Shown in pieces: positions 25,466 to 35,100 of a stretch of 36,003 nucleotides of DNA. Positions within the stretch are counted from its first letter, which is position 1. Every line of letters begins with the position of its first letter. Under the pieces are notes generated by a model. That model searched no databases and had not been told where the DNA came from. It was given only the letters and a program-made list of their open reading frames with translations. Made by a program: the position numbers and the translations under genes. Origin of the DNA: Verrucomicrobia bacterium 12-59-8 (GTDB lineage: Bacteria; Verrucomicrobiota; Verrucomicrobiae; Verrucomicrobiales; Verrucomicrobiaceae). Location: the NCBI GenBank assembly GCA_002279765.1, contig NCCR01000079.1:31374-67376 (forward strand). The letters run 5' to 3'.

Positions 25466-26320
25466 ATGAAACGATTTCTGCTGCTGCAAGCCACTCTGGC
25501 CTTTGCCGTGCTGACGGCGGCGGAAGAGCCCACGAACTTTATCCGCTTCGTGGAAGAGGAGCTCAGCGACAGCCTGCAAACTGCGGTGGTAAGCTATGAG
25601 TCGCCACAGAAGGTCAAAGTGGATCTCGTCGGAGCCATCCACATTGCCGACAAAGCGTATTTCGATGCGCTGAACGTGCGGTTCAAAGGCTATGAAGCGG
25701 TTCTGTACGAACTCGTCGGCCCGTCATTCGAGGAACGAAAAAAAACCGAGATCAAAGCGGAGGAGCAGAAGCTGCAGTGGGTCGGCCAGCTGCAAACCAT
25801 GATGCGTGATGTCCTTAAGCTGCACGGCCAGCTCGAAGGCATTGACTACACGGCGAAGAATTTTGTGCATGCCGACATGGACATGTCCCAGTTTACCCAG
25901 ACTCAGACCCAGAAGCAGGAGAGCTTTTTCTCACTGTACCTCAAGGCCTCACAGGCGCAGAAAGACGTCAATGAAAAGCGTGGCGTCAATTCTGATGCCG
26001 CCGGGATCGTGATGCTGCTGAAGATTCTGACCATGAAGGACAGCAGCACGGAACTGAAGAGGATGATCGCCCAGGAGTTTGACAGTGTGGAGGACATCAT
26101 GGCCGGGATCGAAACCGGCGGCGGCACCGTCCTCGTCGGCGAGCGCAACAAAGTCGCGCTGCAGGTCATGGACAAGGAAATCGCCGCCGGGAAAAAGAGC
26201 ATCGCCATCTTCTATGGTGCTGCGCATCTGGGAGACATGGAGGAACGCCTGCTCAAGAAAGGCTTCAAGCGCACGCAAGTGGAATGGCTGAAGGCCTGGG
26301 ACCTGCCCCACGCGAAATGA
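25466..26320 (+). CDS. TraB/TIKI-like secreted protein
   Basis: A 284-residue protein with a short signal peptide (MKRFLLLQATLAFAVLTAAEE). It has the TraB-family pattern: VGAIHIADKAYFDAL near residue 52 (the GxxH box), the conserved YELVGP near 75, then VLVGERNKVALQVMD near 225 and IFYGAAHLGDMEERL near 250 (second GxxH). These two GxxH elements and the GERN motif define the TraB/PrgY and Tiki fold, some of which are metalloproteases. The middle is helical and Gln-rich (TQTQTQKQESF). Function in bacteria is poorly known; a periplasmic peptidase or inhibitor role is inference. It is the last gene of the probable DLH operon. Confidence 0.65.
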   Translation: MKRFLLLQATLAFAVLTAAEEPTNFIRFVEEELSDSLQTAVVSYESPQKVKVDLVGAIHIADKAYFDALNVRFKGYEAVLYELVGPSFEERKKTEIKAEEQKLQWVGQLQTMMRDVLKLHGQLEGIDYTAKNFVHADMDMSQFTQTQTQKQESFFSLYLKASQAQKDVNEKRGVNSDAAGIVMLLKILTMKDSSTELKRMIAQEFDSVEDIMAGIETGGGTVLVGERNKVALQVMDKEIAAGKKSIAIFYGAAHLGDMEERLLKKGFKRTQVEWLKAWDLPHAK

Positions 26321-26321
26321 A

Positions 26322-26347
26322 ATGAGGAAGGCCGAAGCCTTCCTCAT
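26322..26347. terminator. Bidirectional terminator hairpin
   Basis: ATGAGGAAGGC, loop CGAA, GCCTTCCTCAT: a perfect 11-bp stem between the ends of two convergent genes. No T-tract follows on either strand. Confidence 0.65.
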
Positions 26348-26376
26348 CGCACAAACTCTTAGCTGCCGAAATGCAG

Positions 26377-28824
26377 TTACTTCTTGCCGCCAGCGGCTTC
26401 CAGACGCAGTTGCTCCAGACGGGAGAGAACTTTGGGCGCTGCCGGGGCGGCGGGCTTGGGTTCTTCCTTCGGCTTGTTGGCGGCGACAACGGGGGCAGCG
26501 GGCGGCGGAGCGACGACCTTGCGCGGTGCGTCGATACGCAGAATGGAGCCCAGCGCAATGCGGTGGATCGTGGTAGCATTGGTGCCCTTCACAGGAACAT
26601 CCACCCGCACAAACAGATTGGCCTGTTTGCCGATGGGCGACTTGTCAGTCGTCTTCACCTTGAATGACACTTCCTTGGTGTCCTTGGTGATCTTGGCAGA
26701 CTCGATCGGGATAGTGTCTGGGACGCCTAGAACCTGGGCGGTAGCCTCGCCATCAAATGGCAGGAGCTGCTCCAACTTGGCAACCATGACGGCCTCTTTT
26801 CCCTGCTCCACCGCGACCAGCGGGATGGCTGGCGCATTGATGTAAGCAGGGGTGGTGACGACCGCCGTAAATGGCGACGCATTGTAGATGCGACCGCTGC
26901 CGCCATCGGACTCACCCATGACGGTGAAATTCCAGGAACCGGCAGGCACATTAGCATTGGCATCCAGCTGGAAGACGCACTCGTTCTGACCTTCCGGGAT
27001 TGTCTGCTCTCCGAGAGCGCTGACGCCGTTGGGCTTCCAGATCATGAGCACGCGGATGGGAGCTTTGAAGCCTTCCTTGCGCTTGGAAACAACCTTGAGT
27101 TCGAGAATGCCGTTGTTCACCAGCGGCACGGCCGGCTTGACGATTTCGAGGGAGTATGGAGCCTCCTCCACGACGGCAACGGGCAGGCGGTCTTCGATCT
27201 GGGTGTAATAGACGACGTTGCCATTGCGCACGATGTCGAACTCCTGGCGCAGTTTGCCGCGTGACTTTGTGCTGGGATCGACGGCATTGAGATAGATCGG
27301 CACCACCTGATGGCCGAGCGGTGCATCTGCAGCCGCTTCAAACAGCAGGGGTACGCTGCCGAGGTCTTTAGGGGCCAGTTCCGTGAGCAACTTCACGCCT
27401 TGCGGCATGTTCTGAACCTCAAACTTGAAGTCGCCCGAGACGTTGTTGCGAGTAACGTTGACGAGTGTTGCATAGCGTCCGCCTTTCGGAATGGGGATGA
27501 ACTGGCGGTAGTTGTTGTCGTTCACCGAATACTGGGGCGAGGCAAAGAAGACCTCCGGCTCGGCGGCGATGAGTTCGAGGCGATAAACGTAGCTAGGACC
27601 GCCGCGCTCCAGATGGTCGGCCACGCGCACGAAGTAGTCGCCGTCGGCAGGAATGGCGACCTTGAACTTGCTGTCGAGACGGCGGCGTCCACCACCGTCG
27701 TCGTTGCCACTGATCGAGCCGCCTTTGGCGTTATAGATGTTCACCACGCTATCGAGCGGGGAGCCAAGGCTCTGCGCAAAGGCTTGCACTTCCAGAGTCA
27801 TGCCTTTCTTGAGCGGCACTTTGAAAAAATCCACATCACCGGGTTTCTCGATGATGCCATTGAGAGCAATCGGTGCCCCTGGAGCGACAGTCGCCTTCGC
27901 CTGCTCGTCGTTCGGCTCAGCTTCGAGCACGTTGTCATAATTGACCAGGCGGAACGGATTGCCGGAGGGTGCGGGCTCCTGCGACTTTGAAAACAGCATG
28001 TAGTCAGGGTCGATTTCCGCAGGAAGCTGCACCTCTTCCTCAAAGGAGCTGTCACGCTCAATGAAGCGCACCTTGGTCTTGGAGCCGATCTTGCCACCGG
28101 CGGGAAACACCACATCCGGACGACGGAAACTGCCGACGTGTAGGCGGTAATACGAGGTGCCACCGCCGCGGTAGGAGGATTCACGAATCATGACAGTGTA
28201 GTCGCCATCTTCTTCAGCCACATAGGAGCAGTAGCCGTCCTGGCGGTGCAGAATGGTGTCATCCGAGATCACCTTTTCGAAGCGGTTCTTGTCAATGATG
28301 GCCAGGAAGGGGTCAAACACGGTGTACCCGAGACGCAAACCATCCACTTCCACGGACAGGCGCTGGCCTTTCTTTAGGCTGACGCGATAGTTGTCCACGT
28401 CCTCAGTTTGCACGACGCCTTCGATTGTTTGATTCATCTGAATGACCTGGGGCGTTTCGAAGTCACTGTTGGGCTCCTTTTCATCCACGTTCGGGAAGAT
28501 GCCCACGAAGAACTGGCGGGCATGCGACATGCCGGACTTTGTGCGGATGCGCATGAGGTGATTCCCCGGCGGTACATCCGGTGCTATGCCGATGGTGAGC
28601 TGCACCTTGTTGGGTTCCACCTTGTCCACGCTCTTCTGGGTGAAGCCGGGTGAGAAAAAGATCATGCTCTCAAAGTCAGCCAGCTGGGTCCCCGTGACGG
28701 TGAGTTTCACCTCCGTGCCACGCTGGCCGCCGTTTGGCACCGTGGTGGTGAAGGTGGGGTACGCGGCAAAGGCACTGGTGGCACAAGCTGCGGTGATGAG
28801 GATCAAATGACGAATAGTGGACAT
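26377..28824 (-). CDS. Secreted PPC-domain (pre-peptidase C-terminal-like) protein
   Basis: An 815-residue protein with signal peptide (MSTIRHLILITAACATSAFA). An Ig-like N-terminal domain (TVPNGGQRGTEVKLTVTGTQ, about 29-110) is followed by two PPC-like beta-sandwiches: EPNSDFETPQVIQMNQTIEG... DVDNYRVSL (about 117-230) and EAEPNDEQAKATVAPGAPIAL... DVDFFKVPL (about 303-421). The EPND and DxDxF motifs are typical. The C-terminus is Pro/Ala/Lys-rich (residues about 780-815), possibly a wall-binding or unstructured tail. Such proteins are common in Planctomycetes and Verrucomicrobiota and are often linked to secreted enzymes, but none is fused here. Function is unknown. Upstream is the FAD oxidoreductase gene on the same strand. 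Confidence 0.85.
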   Translation of the reverse strand: MSTIRHLILITAACATSAFAAYPTFTTTVPNGGQRGTEVKLTVTGTQLADFESMIFFSPGFTQKSVDKVEPNKVQLTIGIAPDVPPGNHLMRIRTKSGMSHARQFFVGIFPNVDEKEPNSDFETPQVIQMNQTIEGVVQTEDVDNYRVSLKKGQRLSVEVDGLRLGYTVFDPFLAIIDKNRFEKVISDDTILHRQDGYCSYVAEEDGDYTVMIRESSYRGGGTSYYRLHVGSFRRPDVVFPAGGKIGSKTKVRFIERDSSFEEEVQLPAEIDPDYMLFSKSQEPAPSGNPFRLVNYDNVLEAEPNDEQAKATVAPGAPIALNGIIEKPGDVDFFKVPLKKGMTLEVQAFAQSLGSPLDSVVNIYNAKGGSISGNDDGGGRRRLDSKFKVAIPADGDYFVRVADHLERGGPSYVYRLELIAAEPEVFFASPQYSVNDNNYRQFIPIPKGGRYATLVNVTRNNVSGDFKFEVQNMPQGVKLLTELAPKDLGSVPLLFEAAADAPLGHQVVPIYLNAVDPSTKSRGKLRQEFDIVRNGNVVYYTQIEDRLPVAVVEEAPYSLEIVKPAVPLVNNGILELKVVSKRKEGFKAPIRVLMIWKPNGVSALGEQTIPEGQNECVFQLDANANVPAGSWNFTVMGESDGGSGRIYNASPFTAVVTTPAYINAPAIPLVAVEQGKEAVMVAKLEQLLPFDGEATAQVLGVPDTIPIESAKITKDTKEVSFKVKTTDKSPIGKQANLFVRVDVPVKGTNATTIHRIALGSILRIDAPRKVVAPPPAAPVVAANKPKEEPKPAAPAAPKVLSRLEQLRLEAAGGKK

Positions 28825-28927
28825 GACAATGGTAGAGGGGTCGGGTCAGCATACGCCCCGCAAATGGCGAAAATTACGAACTGCATGAAGTTCCTGCGTA
28901 AATTTGGAGCACCAGCCGCAGGTGAAA

Positions 28928-31018
28928 TTACTCCTCCACCGGTAGCCAGCGCATGCCGTCGATGACGACGTATCCGTCGGCACCTTCGTTGTTGATGATC
29001 ACGGCAGCGGGTTGGCCTGCAGCAAATTCAAACACGCCAAGATCGAACCAAGAGACGCCATCGGCAGGCTTTGGCTCCTTGAGGTTGAGCTTCAGGTGCT
29101 CTACACCGCCGGCGTGGACCACTTCGACGGGCGCATTGGAGGCGCGGTTGCTGTTCGGCGGTGAGGCAAGGAAGACGCGATACTTACCAGCCTTCGGCAG
29201 TTTCGTTTCAAAGCGGGCGCTGGCCTTGCCATCCTTGGCGTTGCCGTCATGGCTGTACCCGTCACCGATGAAAGACTTGGCCGCACCGCTCTCTGACCAA
29301 ATCCCGGTCAGCTTGGCGTCCGTGTCGTCGAGCACGATGCCTTTGAGTGATTTGGGATCAATGCCGCGCAGGGTGGTGGGGCCGTCGAAATGCAGGATCT
29401 GGCCGTCTTTGAGAATCTGCGTCTTGAGTTGTTCATACGGCACGTCTTGGACCGGGATGCCTGCATCCATGGCCAGCGCCGCTGCGGTGGCCGCGCTCTG
29501 GCCGAGGATCATGAACACGGGCTCCATGCGGATGCTGCCATAGGCGATGTGGCTGGCGGACATGGCCACGGGCACGAGCAGGTTGCTCCCCTGCCCTTTC
29601 TTGGGAACTAGTGAACCGTAGGCGATCTCATAGGGGCCTTTGGTGCTGACGCCGATGTCGCCTTCGTTTTGCACATTGCCTTCGGGGGTGATGTAGCGCT
29701 GGATGTTGTGAGAGTCGATGCCGTAGCTGCCCATGCCGACGCTGTCGGGAGTGGGGCGCTTTTTGAGGAGTTCGTTCTCGGTCATCACATAGGCGCCGAT
29801 CAAGCGGCGAGCTTCGCGGATGTAGAGCTGATGGCTCCAGTTGCCGTTGTCGGCGAATTCATCCTTTGGCAGGCCCCAGGTCTGAAGCTCTTCCTGCACC
29901 TTCTTGGGCACGCGGGGGTCGTTGGCCACGAACCATAGCAAACCCTGCTGATACTGGCGGTGCTCGGCGATGATCTCGCGGCGCTTCTCATAGCTGCCTT
30001 CGGGGTAGTCGTAATTGTAGCCGATGTTGTCGAAGCTGAAGGGGCCGTGATTGTTGGTGTCGGTCTTGTGGTTGGGAATTGGGTCAAACTTCTCGAAGAA
30101 CTCGCCCCAGCCTGCATTCAGCACGCGCAGCAGGATTTCATACTGGCCTGCATCATAACCTTCCGGCTTGGGAAATGGGATGCGGTTGCTCGGATCATTC
30201 GTGTAGCAGGAGCGGAAGCAGTAGGCCTGCACACGCTTGTCGCCAGCCCCGTACTCACCGGGAGACTCTGTGCTCACGCGTGGTAGCACGCCGCTCTTGG
30301 GATCTCCCGGCACCTTGTAGGCGCTGATCGGTTCCTTCACCGCGCCGAAGTGATGGCGGTGATGCAGCACGCCGACCTGAATGCCATTCCACTTCTCGTC
30401 GTAAACAGAAGTCGCCTCGCGGCCCACGTGGTAGTCCACGCCCGCTGCCGCCATCAGATCGCCCTCGTAGGTGGCATCGATGAACATCTTCCCGGCATAG
30501 GTCTTGCCGCTGAGGGTGGTGATGGAGGTGATTTGATCACCGTCTTTCTTCACGCCTTTGGCGCGGTCAAGCCACTCGTTGCGCACGACTTCGAGGCCGA
30601 ACTCATTCACGTAGTCTTCAAAGATCTGCTCGGCCACATGCGGCTCGAAGATCCACATGGTGCGATTTTCGCCATCCATCGCGGGGGTGCCCTGGCCTTT
30701 GCCGCCGTATTCGGATTTCTTCTGCTGCACCCAGGCGGCATCCTGATCGTAGTGAAGCCAGACGCGGTGATAAAAGTCACGCGAAAGGCCGCCGATGACG
30801 GCCTTGTTGCCGGTGTCGGTGAAGCCAAGGCCGCCGCTGCTCAATCCGCCGAGGTGTTTGTCAGGGGACACCACGATGACCGACTTGCCCATCTTTTTTG
30901 CCTGCACGGCGGCGATCACCGCCGAAGCTGTGCCACCATAGATGACGATGTCATGGTCGGCGGCGCAGAGAGGGGAAAAAGTCGCAAAAAGGACTGTAAA
31001 TGGAATGACGAACTTCAT
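28928..31018 (-). CDS. Exported FAD-dependent oxidoreductase with golvesin-like C-terminal domain
   Basis: From ATG 31016-31018 (MKFVIPFTVLFATFSPLCAA) it is 696 residues with a signal peptide; an upstream ATG adds only 14 residues before it. The N-terminal FAD domain has DIVIYGGTASAVIAA (about 23-37), a GGTxSA variant of the usual GxGxxG, and FIDATYEGDLMAAAG later. This is the FAD-dependent oxidoreductase family frequent in Verrucomicrobiota and Planctomycetes. The C-terminal 110 residues (SFIGDGYSHDG to the end, with KYRVFLASPP and YVVIDGMRWLP) resemble the golvesin/xanthan-lyase carbohydrate-associated domain. Extracytoplasmic oxidation of a sugar or polyol is the likely role (inference). 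Upstream on the same strand is an outer-membrane barrel gene. Confidence 0.88.
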   Translation of the reverse strand: MKFVIPFTVLFATFSPLCAADHDIVIYGGTASAVIAAVQAKKMGKSVIVVSPDKHLGGLSSGGLGFTDTGNKAVIGGLSRDFYHRVWLHYDQDAAWVQQKKSEYGGKGQGTPAMDGENRTMWIFEPHVAEQIFEDYVNEFGLEVVRNEWLDRAKGVKKDGDQITSITTLSGKTYAGKMFIDATYEGDLMAAAGVDYHVGREATSVYDEKWNGIQVGVLHHRHHFGAVKEPISAYKVPGDPKSGVLPRVSTESPGEYGAGDKRVQAYCFRSCYTNDPSNRIPFPKPEGYDAGQYEILLRVLNAGWGEFFEKFDPIPNHKTDTNNHGPFSFDNIGYNYDYPEGSYEKRREIIAEHRQYQQGLLWFVANDPRVPKKVQEELQTWGLPKDEFADNGNWSHQLYIREARRLIGAYVMTENELLKKRPTPDSVGMGSYGIDSHNIQRYITPEGNVQNEGDIGVSTKGPYEIAYGSLVPKKGQGSNLLVPVAMSASHIAYGSIRMEPVFMILGQSAATAAALAMDAGIPVQDVPYEQLKTQILKDGQILHFDGPTTLRGIDPKSLKGIVLDDTDAKLTGIWSESGAAKSFIGDGYSHDGNAKDGKASARFETKLPKAGKYRVFLASPPNSNRASNAPVEVVHAGGVEHLKLNLKEPKPADGVSWFDLGVFEFAAGQPAAVIINNEGADGYVVIDGMRWLPVEE

Positions 31019-31076
31019 ACCGCGAATAGGAACGCAGCATGAGGTATTTCCAACCTCCAAGTTGTGAAAAAAGGCC

Positions 31077-32123
31077 TCAGAACCTCCAGATAGCGGAAAA
31101 GCCCAGGACGAAAGCGGAGTCGAAGTTCAGGCTGGCTTTGGAGCCGTTGGCGGTGAGGTCAAACTGGCGCATGAACTGGTAACGTGCGCTGGCCTGCAGA
31201 CCAAAGCTTGGCGTGATGTTGCAGGTGAGTCCCAGGCCAGTGTACAAGCCTGGCAGCAGCCGGTTGCGGGTGGTGTGTCCGCTGGAAGTCTGACTGCCGG
31301 CGCCCGGAACCGTCACTGTGGTGGTGAAGTCATAGGTGCCACTGGCAACGCCGACGAGAAAGCCGCCTTCGAGCATGAGGTCGAGATATTTGGCGACGGG
31401 AATTTCAATGTAACTGCCAATTTGAGTGATGTTCAACTGCACCTCAAGCCGACGGCTGCCGGTGATAGTGGCAGTGGTGGTGCCCAACTTGCGTGTGGGG
31501 GTGTCGCCGAGAAGCGGGTCTCCGAAGCCGCCGAGGAAAGCGCCGGTGAAGGGGGCGGCAGGCGGAATGACATGGTCCAGATTGAAGGAGTCGGTGATGG
31601 TGGTCATGCTGGCACCGAGGCTGTCGCCGTTGGTTTGATCGACTCGTGTGTGCTGAAAGCCAATGCGGAGGCCCCAGGCGCTTCGACGGCCGGCCGCAGC
31701 GGGGATGGAAACCGCGCCAAACTCGCGATAGCCAAACAACTCAAAACTACCGGCAGCGGCGACGCTGCTGTCATCGACTTTGCCTGCCTGAGTCATGCTG
31801 TCTGCCAGCGTGTCAAAATTGACCGCTCCCGCGCCACCAAAGGCCGCAAGGTCAATCTGCGAGGCGTTGTTGTAGGCCCAATAAGAGGTCACGTCACCGA
31901 AGTTGCCTGAGGCGTCCACCAACACCGAGCCGTTGAGGTAGCGGTAGTCGGTGTGACCGGCAGGCGCGGGGACAGGAAAGGGGTTTTGAAAGTTGCCAAA
32001 GCCGGAGAATTCGGTTTTCAGACCGATCATGGGTGCATAGCCGGCACCGATGCGCCATTGAGACTGCGCGGCGGCGGCGGTGGTGAACAGCGCCGCGAGG
32101 AGGGAGAGGGTGAAAGGCTTCAT
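31077..32123 (-). CDS. Outer-membrane beta-barrel protein
   Basis: A 348-residue protein with a signal peptide (MKPFTLSLLAALFTTAAAA) and mature start QSQWRIGAGYAPMIG. The remainder alternates hydrophobic and polar residues in strands separated by turn-rich loops, and the last residue is Phe after FVLGFSAIWR, the classical outer-membrane C-terminal signature recognised by BAM. Length suits a 10-16-strand barrel. The giant repeat gene ends 30 bases upstream on the same strand, so they probably form one transcript. Whether it is a porin, an anchor or a secretion channel for that protein is not decidable. Confidence 0.75.
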   Translation of the reverse strand: MKPFTLSLLAALFTTAAAAQSQWRIGAGYAPMIGLKTEFSGFGNFQNPFPVPAPAGHTDYRYLNGSVLVDASGNFGDVTSYWAYNNASQIDLAAFGGAGAVNFDTLADSMTQAGKVDDSSVAAAGSFELFGYREFGAVSIPAAAGRRSAWGLRIGFQHTRVDQTNGDSLGASMTTITDSFNLDHVIPPAAPFTGAFLGGFGDPLLGDTPTRKLGTTTATITGSRRLEVQLNITQIGSYIEIPVAKYLDLMLEGGFLVGVASGTYDFTTTVTVPGAGSQTSSGHTTRNRLLPGLYTGLGLTCNITPSFGLQASARYQFMRQFDLTANGSKASLNFDSAFVLGFSAIWRF

Positions 32124-32153
32124 CGGGAGTGAAAGGTGCGGGGTGCGGATGAA

Positions 32154-35100
32154 TCAAGGGGCAGGAGCGGCAATCGGGGCGACTTGGTAGAAGCGCGACA
32201 TGCCGGGCGGCGTTTGGGTGAAAGGAGCACCGGTGTCACGCCACTGCATTTGATTGGTGGTAGCCTCGATCGGGGTGGCACTTGGGAACCAAGTCGTCAT
32301 GTCTTCAGAGTAATAGATGCGATACCACAACCCAGGGGTGGAGGTCCACTCCAGCAAGACTTGACCGGCATTGTTGAGCCGAATCCGCGCTGGGGTGAAG
32401 GTGAGGTCGGAGGGCAAGGGGCCACCCGTTTGGGAGGTGGCGTACTTGGTGAGGGTGAGCCCGGGCGCGAAGGGATTGGGGAAGCGCCGTGTCGTGGTGT
32501 AGAAGTTGAGTCTGACTTTCACAATTTCCCCGACTGCGACCGGATAGGGGTAAATGATGTAGGCGGGGACTGCGGGGTTGGGTGACCGGGTGTTGTTGGT
32601 GCTGTTGTAGAGCCGCATGGTAGGCTGTGACTTCAATGGGTCAGGGTCTGGCACAAGATACGCACTGAAGTCCACATCGAGGCGGAAGCCGTTGATGGCA
32701 AAAGCGGTGGTGTTTTGCACCTGAACATCGATTTCAAAGCCACCAGTCTGGTTTGAGAAGCGATAGGCCGACCCTGGGGGGAGAGGAAGACCAGTCGCAG
32801 GATCGACGGGACCGTCGAGTCCAGGCGTTGTGGGCTGGACGGTGCCGACGGCGACTTGAAAGGTGTCGGTGACAAGACCCATGTTGCCATCGTCGGCCTG
32901 GATGGTGATGTCTGTGACGCCGTATGCGAGGCCGGAGACCGTGACATTGGTGCCGCCGGTGATGCTGGCGCTGGCTTTGGCCGGGACGGTGTTGCCAGAG
33001 ACGGTGAAGATGAGCGTGTCGAGATCGACATCGTCAAAATTCGCCGCAAGCGGGATAACGAGCACGTCACCGATAGTCATGCTGACATCGGCGAGACCCG
33101 TGCCGATGACGGTGGGAACGTCATTGACGGAGATTACCGTGATGCTCACGGAGACAGCGGTGCCACGCAGATCAGCGGGGTCAGCAGTGCCGACAGCGGC
33201 CTGCGCCGTGAAACCGAAGCCTCCGAGCGTGTTGGGTGTATTCAAATTGGCGTCTGGGGTGAATTTGAGGCCAGCAGCGCCTTGTGCCTTGGTGATGAAG
33301 CTGCCTGCGGTGATTGGCGTGGTGCCGTCGTTCTGGTAGAGCGTGCCGTTGAGGATGCTGGTGATCTTGTAGTTTGTGGTGAGGCCGCCATCAGCGGTGT
33401 TGGCGCTGATGACGAGGCCGCTGGTGCTCTGCGTGTCTTCGTTGGTCGTGGCGACGGAGATGGTCGGCTCAAAGGCGAAGGCTTCGACGGCTCCTGAATC
33501 GGGTGCAGGACCGCGGGTGCGGAAGTTTGGCAGGCCGCGTTGATCGACGGGGAGGGCCTCGGTGGTATTGAGGTTGCCATCAAGGTCGAAGCTATCGGCT
33601 GGGAGATTGGCGGCGAGGCCGTTGTTGATGGCAAGGCTGCCGTTGAGAGGCATGTGGGTCAACGTGGGGCCACCGTTGTCGGCGAGGGGGCCGATGAGCG
33701 GATCACGCAGCGACGCGCCAGTGCCGGTGAGGTCATTGGTGGAGGTGAAGCCGGTGGCAGTGCCGACGTTGCCAATGAGGTTGCCGTCGCCGGAGGTGAA
33801 GGCTCCGTCGACATCGGGTACGGTCGCGTTGCTCACGTTGGCGGCGATGATGCTGTTCTGAACCGTCAAAGTTCCAGCAGTACGTCTAACTCCACCGATA
33901 ACACCTGAGTTGTTGGTGATAGTCGAGTTCATTACCGTTGTGGTAGGCGAGTTGGAATCGACACCACCGCCACCTGAGCCGGAGGTGTTACCGGAAATCG
34001 TCGAATTGATGACTGTGAGTGAACCCAGATTCGTTCTAATTCCCCCGCCTGCGAGAGAGGCTCCATTTCCACTGATCGTACAATTGATGACAGTCAGTGC
34101 GCCATTGTTGCGAATGCCGCCACCTCCATTCCCGGTAGCGGTCGTGGTATTACCGTGAACGGTGCTGTTCGATAGCACCAAGCTCGCCGTGGTGTCCACA
34201 TAAATACCACCGCCTCCATTTCCAGCTCCGTTTGGATTGCCACCTGAGATTGTCACCCCCTGGATGAAGACACCTGTTGCTGCCAGATTGACGTTAAAGA
34301 CGCGGCTGGTGGTGCTTGCTGCTGCGGTGTTGTTCACCGTGAGCAGATTGGCTCCTGGACCTGCGATGGAAACGTTGGCGTCGAAGCTGATCTGGCCGCT
34401 GGAAAGGGAGATGACGTCCGGCGTGCCATCAGTGAAGTTCACGGTGCCGCCGGTGCCGTCGGAGAAGGTGATCGTGTCCGCTCCTGTGATGGCGTTGGCG
34501 TTCAGCACGGCCTGACGCAGGGAGCCCTGGCCGCTGTCAGCGACAGTGGTGACGAGGAAACCATTCTGCGCGATGGTCACAGTGCCGGTGGTGGGGGCGC
34601 CGGAGATATAACCCGTGCCGCTGGCGAGATCGAGCTGCACCGTTTTGGAAGGTTTGGCGACACCGGTGGCGTTCGCCGTCGCTGTCAGGGTCAGGGTCAC
34701 GCTGGTGCTGCTGGACGGTATCGTCACGCTGCCCGTGCTGCCATTGAAGCTGGCGCTGCCGCCAGACAATGTGAATTCCCCTGCGCTGGCGGTGGAAGCA
34801 CCATTCAGCGCGAAGTTCACCGTCACTGCCGCGCCATTGCCACCGCGCGTGAAGAGGTAAGTGCCGGTGTCTCCACCCGTAACCGCTGCCGTGGTGTCCG
34901 TCGCGGTGAGGGTGATTGCTTCGCTGACAGCGATGCTGCCGCTCGTGCCAGTGATGGAGGATGTCACCGTGTCAGTGCCAGTCACAGTCTGTGTGCCGGC
35001 ATTTTCAAAGGTCACATTGAAGCTTCCGGCACCGCTGGTCAGAGTGCCGTCGGCAGGCAGAACTGCATTGGTATCCGAACTGGTGAAATGCACCGTGCCA

